Shown: piece after piece, positions 6,587 through 10,573 of the stretch
Numbering within the stretch: the stretch's first letter is position 1
How the letters are laid out: each line of letters starts with the position of its first letter
DNA from: Phytoactinopolyspora endophytica
GTDB taxonomy: Bacteria > Actinomycetota > Actinomycetes > Jiangellales > Jiangellaceae
Direction: 5' to 3'
Assembly (NCBI RefSeq): GCF_004138495.1
Contig: NZ_ML142856.1
Coordinates: 11,068-21,640, forward strand
DNA: 10,573 bases
The notes under the pieces: model-generated
What the model was told of the DNA's origin: nothing
Seen by the model: only the letters and a program-made list of their open reading frames with translations
Database searches by the model: none
Translations under genes and position numbers: made by a program

Positions 6587-7098
6587 GCCGGATCGGTACG
6601 CACAACGTCCTGCCGAACGACGGTCATGACGCGCGCGCTGCGGGACGCTACGTGTCCCACTCGGGACGGCGCGAGTCGGGGCAGATCACGGTGATGATCA
6701 TTGGGTTCGCGATCATTCTCGGGCTGGTGGTCGCGGTCGTCGCCAACGCCTCGAACGTCTTCTTGCAGCGACGTTCGTTGGTGGCCTGGGCCGACGGCGC
6801 GGTGACCGCGGCTGCTCAGCAGGTCGCACACCACAGCTTGTACAGCGGCGATCCCCTCTCATCGCTGCCGTTGTCCGAGGCGGCGGCTCAGGAGGCCGTC
6901 GCCGGCTACGTCACACGCAACGATCTGGCGGGCCAGTTCGATGATCTCTGGGTGGCGAATGTGTCGGTAGAGCCGGGTGGAAGAGTCACGGTCGAGCTCG
7001 GCGCCTCCGTTCCGCTCATGATCGCCGGCGATGTCACCTCCGGCGCGACGTCGTTCACGGTCACCGCCCGGTCCACCGCCGTCGTCCCGCTCGAATGA
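6583..7098 (+). CDS. TadG-like pilus-locus membrane protein
   Basis: This is a 171-residue protein with a 32-residue polar N-terminus, the junction ESGQITVMIIGF, one membrane helix (about 36-56), and then NVFLQRRSLVAWADGAVTAA (58-77). That last pattern is typical of short actinobacterial TadE/TadG-like proteins. The remaining outer part is about 95 residues, with beta-type sequence at 124-170, and has none of the von Willebrand-type domain of long proteobacterial TadG. Cleavage after G33 would give Met, not Glu, at +5, so it may stay uncleaved. It is the last gene of the operon and starts inside the previous stop (ATGA). The only ATG is well placed, but no Shine-Dalgarno is visible. Confidence 0.78.
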   Translation: MSRIGTHNVLPNDGHDARAAGRYVSHSGRRESGQITVMIIGFAIILGLVVAVVANASNVFLQRRSLVAWADGAVTAAAQQVAHHSLYSGDPLSSLPLSEAAAQEAVAGYVTRNDLAGQFDDLWVANVSVEPGGRVTVELGASVPLMIAGDVTSGATSFTVTARSTAVVPLE

Positions 7099-7142
7099 GC
7101 CGGCCCGCCTCGGCCTCGCCGCTGGGGCTGGAAGGGAGACCT

Positions 7143-7217
7143 TTGTCACCTATGGCCGTCCGACTCGGGCGAGCCGCCTGCGTGGAGGTTGATCATCCGG
7201 TAGAACTACAGACATGA
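7143..7217 (+). CDS. Possible 24-codon leader ORF ahead of the DUF4916 gene
   Basis: A short frame starts at TTG 7143 (or ATG 7152) and reads MSPMAVRLGRAACVEVDHPV plus four more residues, with Met for the TTG. Its TGA (7215-7217) overlaps the next ATG (7214-7216) as ATGA. A strong Shine-Dalgarno-like AAGGGAG (7132-7138) lies four bases before the TTG. The downstream gene has no such site at normal distance. It could be a translated leader that delivers ribosomes to the next start. Chance is a real alternative at this length. Confidence 0.3.
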   Translation: MSPMAVRLGRAACVEVDHPVELQT

Positions 7218-7759
7218 ACCAGACGGCCGTTGACTCGCACGAGAACTGGCTCGACCCGGACGACCTCGCATTCGCCCGGAATCGGCTGCCGATCCTGTAC
7301 GTCAACGCCGTCCCGGTACGTGTCGACGACACAGGTGTGGTCACCTCCATCGGCCTGCTCTTGCGCTCGACACCGAGCGGCGAGATCCACCGAGAACTGG
7401 TGGCCGGCCGGGTACTGCACCATGAGCGGATCCGCGACGCATTACTCAGGCACATCGAGAAGGATCTGGGCTCGCTCGCACTGCCACGCATCCCGATGTC
7501 GCCGCTGCCGTTCACCATCGCGGAGTACTTCCCCACCCCTGGCGTGACGCCGTTCCACGACCCCCGGCAGCACGCCGTCGCCTTGGCGTTCGTCGTCCCC
7601 GTGACGGGAGACTGCGATCCACGGCAGGACGCACTCGACCTTGCCTGGCTGTCCCCAGAGGAGGCCGCCGCGGACCTCGTTCAGCACGAAACTCGCGGCG
7701 GTCACGGCGTTCTCCTCCGTCAGGCACTCGCCCACCTCGGTTTCACACCGGCGACCTGA
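7214..7759 (+). CDS. DUF4916 / Nudix-hydrolase-related protein
   Basis: This is a 181-residue protein that I recognise as the actinobacterial DUF4916 family. Its highly conserved pieces are LPILYVNAVPVRVDD (25-39), GRVLHHERIRDALLRHIEKD (65-84), FTIAEYFPTPGVTPFHDPRQ (100-119) and VVPVTGDCDPRQDAL (127-141). Residues 65-86 keep the spacing of a Nudix box (G x5 E x7 R..). The usual REUxEE, however, is RHIEKD (79-84), so the metal-binding glutamates are partly replaced and hydrolase activity is doubtful. The biochemical role of the family is unknown to me. A TAGAACT sequence (7201-7207) directly upstream could be a -10 element giving a leaderless message starting at the ATG. The alternative is coupling to the short leader ORF. 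The gene contains one TTA codon (7442-7444). It is convergent with the next gene, 31 bases away. Confidence 0.85.
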   Translation: MNQTAVDSHENWLDPDDLAFARNRLPILYVNAVPVRVDDTGVVTSIGLLLRSTPSGEIHRELVAGRVLHHERIRDALLRHIEKDLGSLALPRIPMSPLPFTIAEYFPTPGVTPFHDPRQHAVALAFVVPVTGDCDPRQDALDLAWLSPEEAAADLVQHETRGGHGVLLRQALAHLGFTPAT

Positions 7760-7764
7760 GCATC

Positions 7765-7788
7765 CGCGGCCCGGGAACCAGCGCCGCG
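7765..7788. terminator. Possible bidirectional terminator between convergent genes
   Basis: CGCGGC (7765-7770) and GCCGCG (7783-7788) form a perfect 6-bp GC stem with a 12-base loop in the 31-base gap between two converging genes. The position fits a shared terminator. The stem is short and there is no U tract. Confidence 0.3.
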
Positions 7789-7790
7789 TC

Positions 7791-8477
7791 TCATACAAGA
7801 TGCGGTCGCCCGAAGTCGGGCAGCCGACTGCCGACCCCAAGCAGTTCCTCGGCGGCCGCCCGGACCCGAGCAGCCGCGCGCCCGTCACCGAACGGGTTGC
7901 CCGCCGAGGCCATCCGAGTGTCGACCGTGAGCCGGCCGGTCACCACCACGTCCGCCGGGTGCGCACCGTCGTCGAGGAGTGTCCGCCGTTCGGCCTCCGT
8001 CGGCGCCAGGTGAAGGGATGCGATCTGCGAGATCAGCCGGCCAGTGCTGCCGCTCGTGGAACGTTCCTCGGGGCGGGAGCCTCGCACGCCCGCATCCACG
8101 TGGATCACAGGGAGCCCGCCGTGAAACCCTGCCAGGGCGACGGCGAAAGCCAGCGCAGAGTCGCCGACGACGAGCACCGCGTCGATTCCGCGGGCCACCA
8201 GGTAAGCGGCACTCCGCTCCAGCGACGCTGTGTGTCCCGCATGGGTTCGGATCACCATGTCTGACAGCGACGTGCCGAAACCCGCGGCGTCGAGATCGAG
8301 GTCGGGCGCGATGTGAAAGAGTCGCTGCACCTCGTCGAACACGTCACCGCCTGTCAACGGTGCGCCGACCACGGGCCGAATCCAGTGGCATCTCCTCAGC
8401 TCCAGCACCACCGGCGCCAGCGCGATGGCTTCCGCGCACGAGCCGTACGTAACCAGGACCGCATGCTCGTTCTTCAC
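7791..8477 (-). CDS. UDP-GlcNAc 2-epimerase-like protein lacking most of the C-terminal domain
   Basis: The N-terminal half matches the WecB/MnaA non-hydrolysing UDP-GlcNAc 2-epimerase fold: VLVTYGSCAEAIALAPVV (7-24), VLVVGDSALAF (101-111), VIHVDAGVRG (124-133), RPEE (135-138) and LHLAPTEAERRTLL (155-168), then VVVTGRLTVDT (177-187). At residue 188 it passes directly into RMASAGNPFGDGRAAARV, which is the family's extreme C-terminal motif. About 160 residues of the second Rossmann domain are therefore missing, and the protein is 228 residues instead of about 370. Catalytic positions have drifted too: GTRPEAIK is GSCAEAIA, losing Arg and Lys, and HVEAG is HVDAG. The GTG start at 8475-8477 is supported by AAGGGAGA five bases upstream; an ATG at 8525 would add 16 residues. 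It is probably inactive as an epimerase, a decaying gene or a repurposed sugar-nucleotide-binding domain. Confidence 0.75.
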   Translation of the reverse strand: MKNEHAVLVTYGSCAEAIALAPVVLELRRCHWIRPVVGAPLTGGDVFDEVQRLFHIAPDLDLDAAGFGTSLSDMVIRTHAGHTASLERSAAYLVARGIDAVLVVGDSALAFAVALAGFHGGLPVIHVDAGVRGSRPEERSTSGSTGRLISQIASLHLAPTEAERRTLLDDGAHPADVVVTGRLTVDTRMASAGNPFGDGRAAARVRAAAEELLGVGSRLPDFGRPHLV

Positions 8478-8482
8478 CGCTG

Positions 8483-8490
8483 TCTCCCTT
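8483..8490 (-). promoter_or_regulatory. Ribosome binding site fixing the epimerase-like start
   Basis: AAGGGAGA on the minus strand ends five bases before the GTG at 8475-8477. The longer in-frame ATG at 8525 has no comparable site, so the GTG is preferred. Confidence 0.6.
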
Positions 8491-8981
8491 CGCCGTTCCC
8501 GAGTGTCCGGCAGCGTGCGGCTCATGGCCCCACGTCGTGCAGGACGTTGTGCAGGTCGTGCGACTGGGTGGCCGGCGGCCCGCGGCGTTGTCGAGTCATG
8601 CCCTCACATACGGTGAGAGCGTCGGCACGCTGCGGATCGCACGCCTGGGTTGTATGCCGTACATCACATTTCGGGGCGGCCCGCGCGACGCGGCGGCGGG
8701 CATGGAGGGTCACCTGCTGAGCGCCCCCGACCGCGTGAGAAGCCGAGGGCGCAGCTGCAAGCCTGTAACCCCACCCCTCTGGAGGTCACAGAGATCGGCA
8801 GTACGACCAGGGTCGGTCCACGGCCGGTTGACAGCCGGGTACGGTGCGCGGAGCTTCCACGATGGAGCTCGGCCGAACCATCGACCCGGCACGATTCAGC
8901 ACTATGCCGGACGCGTCCGCTCGCGTCCTGCTGGAGACGCGCCGTGGCGGAGGTTAAGCGGATAACACGTACAAAAAATGT

Positions 8982-9147
8982 GGAAACTACTTACACCGCC
9001 CATAGCCGCGGATCGATCCCGGGCCGGCAGGGCGCCGCTCGCCCGGCTCCCCGCGATCTCATCGATGCGGAAACTACCTACAAAGTGTGCGGGTTCTACC
9101 TAGTCGCACTGGCGCCTACTCCAAGCAGCACTTCCTCACAGTAGGTA
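8982..9147. repeat. Scattered TACYTA repeats (likely protein-binding sites)
   Basis: GGAAACTACTTACA (8982-8995) and GGAAACTACCTACA (9069-9082) are 14-base near-identical direct repeats 87 bases apart. The core recurs as CTACCTA (9096-9102), 22 bases after the second copy, and inverted as GTAGGTAAG (9141-9149). AGTAAGCAG at 9164-9172 echoes GGTAAGCAG at 9144-9152, 20 bases away. GGAAAC also resembles -35 elements of some ECF sigma promoters, an alternative explanation. Confidence 0.45.
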
Positions 9148-9236
9148 AGCAGAAGCCACACAGAGTAAGCAGGCCTCCATAGAAAAGTCCAGCGTTCACC
9201 ACCTTTCGGCGAGCACAAAGGCGGCTGAACGTGTCT

Positions 9237-9254
9237 AATGGAGATGAGTCCATT
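9237..9254. promoter_or_regulatory. Dyad upstream of glycosyltransferase gene
   Basis: AATGGA (9237-9242) and TCCATT (9249-9254) are a perfect 6-bp inverted repeat with a 6-base spacer. It overlaps TCTAAT (9234-9239), a good -10-like hexamer without a recognisable -35. It could be an operator; statistical support is modest. Confidence 0.3.
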
Positions 9255-9279
9255 TTGTCCGTATATGGGCGAGGGGGGA

Positions 9280-9311
9280 CCGCCAGCCCACACGCTTGTG
9301 TGGGCTGGCGG
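9280..9311 (+). promoter_or_regulatory. Perfect 14-bp hairpin in the glycosyltransferase leader
   Basis: Bases 9280-9293 pair perfectly with 9298-9311 around a GCTT loop, a very stable GC-rich stem. It ends only eight bases before the GGGGGGA ribosome binding site (9320-9326). An almost identical G-rich run, GGGGGGACC, lies immediately 5' of it (9273-9281). Candidate roles are a transcription attenuator, a leader element controlling ribosome access, or a 5' stabiliser. No known riboswitch pattern was recognised. Confidence 0.6.
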
Positions 9312-9332
9312 CACACATCGGGGGGAACCGAC

Positions 9333-10421
9333 ATGAGCCAGCTGCGCTCGCATGCTGTCGATCACGACATCCGCGTCACCGTGCTGGTGCCGGCGCACAA
9401 TGAGGAAGACCGCATCGGGGCGGCCTTGCACTCCTTGGCGCAGCAGACGCGTCGTCCGGACCGCGTGATCGTGGTCGCCGACAACTGCGCCGACGACACG
9501 ACGAGGGTCGCCGAGAATCTGGGCGCCGAAGTCGTTGGGACAGTGGCGAACACGGACAAGAAGGCGGGCGCGCTCAACCAGGTACTCGACGTGCTCCTGC
9601 CGCAGCTACGCGGGACCGACGTGATCCTGGTGATGGACGCCGACTCCGTCGTCGCGCCTCGGTTCCTGGAGGTGGCCAGTGCGACGCTCACCGGCGACGA
9701 TCGGATCGGCGCTGTCGGCGGGATATTCCTCGGCGAACCCGGCGGTGGGATTCTTGCCGCACTCCAGCGGAACGAGTACGCCCGCTACCAGCGCCAAATC
9801 GCCCGCCGCGGCGACGACGCGCTCGTGCTGACCGGCACAGCAACCCTGCACCGTGTCGACGTCCTGGCACATCTGCTCGAACACCGCGGTCAGGTCTACG
9901 ACACGTCGGCCTTGACTGAGGACAACGAGATCACTCTCGCCATCAAGAGCATGGGGCTGCGCTGCGTCTCGCCGCCCGAGTGCATCGTCGTCACCGAGGT
10001 CATGCCGACCTGGCGCGACCTGTGGATGCAGCGGCTGCGCTGGCAGCGCGGCGCCCTGGAGAACCTGCGCAGCTACGGACTCACCCGCGTGACCAGGCCG
10101 TATGCCGTGCAGCAGGCGGGGATGGCGTTCGGGGTACTGGCGATGTGGGTCTACCTCGCCTACACCGCGCACATCGTCGCCACCGGGCAGTTCGGAGTCC
10201 ATCCCATCTGGACGTCACTGGGACTGATCTTCGTCGCGGAACGCGTCGTGACCGTCTGGCACCGCGGGCTGAGAGCCCGCCTTCTGGCCACGCCGCTGAT
10301 CATCGAATGGGTCTACGACGTATTCCTGCAAGGTGTACTGATCCGGTCCGCCGCCGACGTCGTTCTCCGCCGACCGGCCACATGGCATCACGCCCAGACG
10401 ACGACGTCTGCGGCGTCATAG
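9333..10421 (+). CDS. Membrane-associated family 2 glycosyltransferase (processive synthase type)
   Basis: This 362-residue GT-A enzyme probably adds sugars from a UDP- or GDP-sugar to a surface polysaccharide. Sequence landmarks are VTVLVPAHNEEDRIGAAL (15-32), VIVVADNCADDTT (45-57), the metal-binding DAD (102-104), TGTATLHR (167-174), TEDNE (195-199) with the likely catalytic base Asp197, and QRLRW (233-237). The QxxRW motif marks processive beta-glycosyltransferases such as cellulose, chitin-oligosaccharide and hyaluronan synthases. The catalytic domain has no preceding membrane helix. About three hydrophobic segments follow it (about 262-282, 293-309, 322-338), fewer than in large synthases. 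The start ATG at 9333 is set by GGGGGGA (9320-9326). A longer frame from GTG 9231 would translate the hairpin and is rejected. The sugar and the product cannot be read from the sequence. Confidence 0.9.
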   Translation: MSQLRSHAVDHDIRVTVLVPAHNEEDRIGAALHSLAQQTRRPDRVIVVADNCADDTTRVAENLGAEVVGTVANTDKKAGALNQVLDVLLPQLRGTDVILVMDADSVVAPRFLEVASATLTGDDRIGAVGGIFLGEPGGGILAALQRNEYARYQRQIARRGDDALVLTGTATLHRVDVLAHLLEHRGQVYDTSALTEDNEITLAIKSMGLRCVSPPECIVVTEVMPTWRDLWMQRLRWQRGALENLRSYGLTRVTRPYAVQQAGMAFGVLAMWVYLAYTAHIVATGQFGVHPIWTSLGLIFVAERVVTVWHRGLRARLLATPLIIEWVYDVFLQGVLIRSAADVVLRRPATWHHAQTTTSAAS

Positions 10422-10431
10422 GGCGAGGCGT

Positions 10432-10464
10432 TCGACGACGGCCGGCGAAGGGCCGGCGCGTCGA
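10432..10464 (+). terminator. Bulged GC hairpin after the glycosyltransferase gene
   Basis: An inner 6-bp stem (10441-10446 with 10452-10457, loop GAAGG) is extended by an outer 6-bp stem (10432-10437 with 10459-10464) across a small asymmetric internal loop. It starts 11 bases after the stop codon. There is no U tract, as is usual for GC-rich actinobacterial terminators. Confidence 0.5.
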
Positions 10465-10478
10465 GTAGGTCGACCACC

Positions 10479-10498
10479 GGGTCCGCATCGTCGGACCC
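10479..10498. repeat. Second downstream hairpin
   Basis: GGGTCCG (10479-10485) and CGGACCC (10492-10498) form a perfect 7-bp stem with a 6-base loop, 14 bases after the first hairpin. It may back up termination or belong to the leader of the next gene. Confidence 0.45.
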
Positions 10499-10505
10499 AC
10501 AACAC

Positions 10506-10526
10506 CGTGCAGCACGAAGCTGCACG
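10506..10526 (+). promoter_or_regulatory. Third hairpin, next to the following gene's ribosome binding site
   Basis: CGTGCAGC (10506-10513) and GCTGCACG (10519-10526) pair perfectly over 8 bp with an ACGAA loop. It ends nine bases before the GGGGGA (10536-10541) of the next gene. This repeats the hairpin-then-G-run arrangement seen before the glycosyltransferase gene. Confidence 0.45.
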
Positions 10527-10546
10527 CACATCACTGGGGGACATCC

Positions 10547-10573
10547 ATGTACCAAGGCAATCCATTGAACTCG
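10547..10573 (+). CDS. Start of a further gene (first nine codons, MYQGNPLNS)
   Basis: An ATG at 10547-10549 follows GGGGGA (10536-10541) with five bases between, a normal distance, and the frame is open to the window end. Only nine residues are visible, so no function can be suggested. It is in the same orientation as the glycosyltransferase and 125 bases behind it. Confidence 0.5.

Larger units (their letters stand above)
8478..9332. other. Long intergenic region (855 bases), no convincing gene
   Basis: Frames crossing this stretch (for example 8537-8965 and 8650-9144, plus strand) have compositions rich in Arg, Pro, Ser and Gly with no recognisable motif, and no good Shine-Dalgarno supports them. 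The left half (8526-8940) is GC rich and featureless apart from imperfect stems (8763-8770 with 8784-8791; 8851-8859 with 8863-8870) and an isolated TTGACA at 8828-8833 without a matching -10. From about 8955 the sequence becomes richer in A and T and carries repeated TACYTA motifs, a dyad and a strong hairpin, listed separately. The right third looks like a complex control region for the glycosyltransferase gene. Confidence 0.6.

Noticed and set aside
8522..8713. 63-codon minus-strand frame whose stop overlaps (ATGA) the longer start of the epimerase-like gene
   Set aside because: Composition is Arg/His/Thr-rich with no recognisable motif, there is no good ribosome site, and the preferred epimerase start is the GTG at 8475-8477.
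8650..9144. Plus-strand frames in the long intergenic region (also 8537-8965)
   Set aside because: Low-complexity Arg/Pro/Ser composition, no motif and no Shine-Dalgarno; they also run through the repeat cluster.
9260..9330. c-di-AMP (ydaO-type) riboswitch, suggested by GGGGGAACC
   Set aside because: The long conserved multi-helix core is not visible; the GGGGGAACC run is explained as the ribosome binding site.
9231..9332. 34-codon N-terminal extension of the glycosyltransferase
   Set aside because: It would translate the perfect hairpin and the dyad; ATG 9333 has a strong ribosome site and begins just before the GT2 domain.

Overview
This window comes from a high-GC Gram-positive bacterium, an actinomycete. 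Coding regions use mostly G or C in third codon positions. Start codons include GTG, the release factor 2 gene lacks the UGA frameshift site common in other phyla, and a DUF4916 (Nudix-related) protein of a family I know from Actinobacteria is present. The species cannot be named from this sequence.

Layout, left to right. (1) Positions 1-727, minus strand: the N-terminal part of a secreted acidic protein, with a signal peptide, one globular domain, and a Pro-Glu-Asp repeat stalk that runs off the window. (2) Positions 728-1065: a 338-base gap with several inverted repeats, including a likely prfB terminator. (3) Positions 1066-2205, minus strand: prfB, peptide chain release factor 2. (4) Positions 2206-2441: a divergent promoter region. 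(5) Positions 2442-7098, plus strand: a compact seven-gene Tad/Flp-type pilus (type IVc) operon. It encodes the CpaF/TadA ATPase, the platform proteins TadB and TadC, a 65-residue Flp-like pilin candidate, two TadE/F-type pseudopilins and a TadG-like protein. Five of its six junctions are start/stop overlaps or only a few bases long. TadZ/CpaE, CpaB/RcpC, secretin and prepilin peptidase genes are not in the window. (6) Positions 7214-7759, plus strand: a DUF4916 gene with a degenerate Nudix box, possibly preceded by a 24-codon leader ORF. (7) Positions 7791-8477, minus strand: a UDP-GlcNAc 2-epimerase-like gene that appears to have lost its C-terminal domain internally while keeping the family's terminal NPFGDGRAA motif. 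(8) Positions 8478-9332: an 855-base gap with no convincing gene but with repeated TACYTA motifs, a dyad and a perfect 14-bp hairpin next to the following gene's ribosome binding site. (9) Positions 9333-10421, plus strand: a membrane-associated family 2 glycosyltransferase of the processive beta-synthase type. It is followed by three consecutive hairpins and the first nine codons of another gene.

Surface biology is the theme: a cell-surface stalk protein, a pilus assembly operon, a nucleotide-sugar epimerase remnant and a polysaccharide-synthase-like glycosyltransferase. The pilus genes clearly form one transcription unit. The link between the pilus and the sugar genes is proximity only. The less ordinary signals are the epimerase with an in-frame internal loss, the pilin candidate without the usual Glu+5, the hairpin/G-rich leader of the glycosyltransferase, and the palindrome between the -35 and -10 of the prfB promoter candidate.
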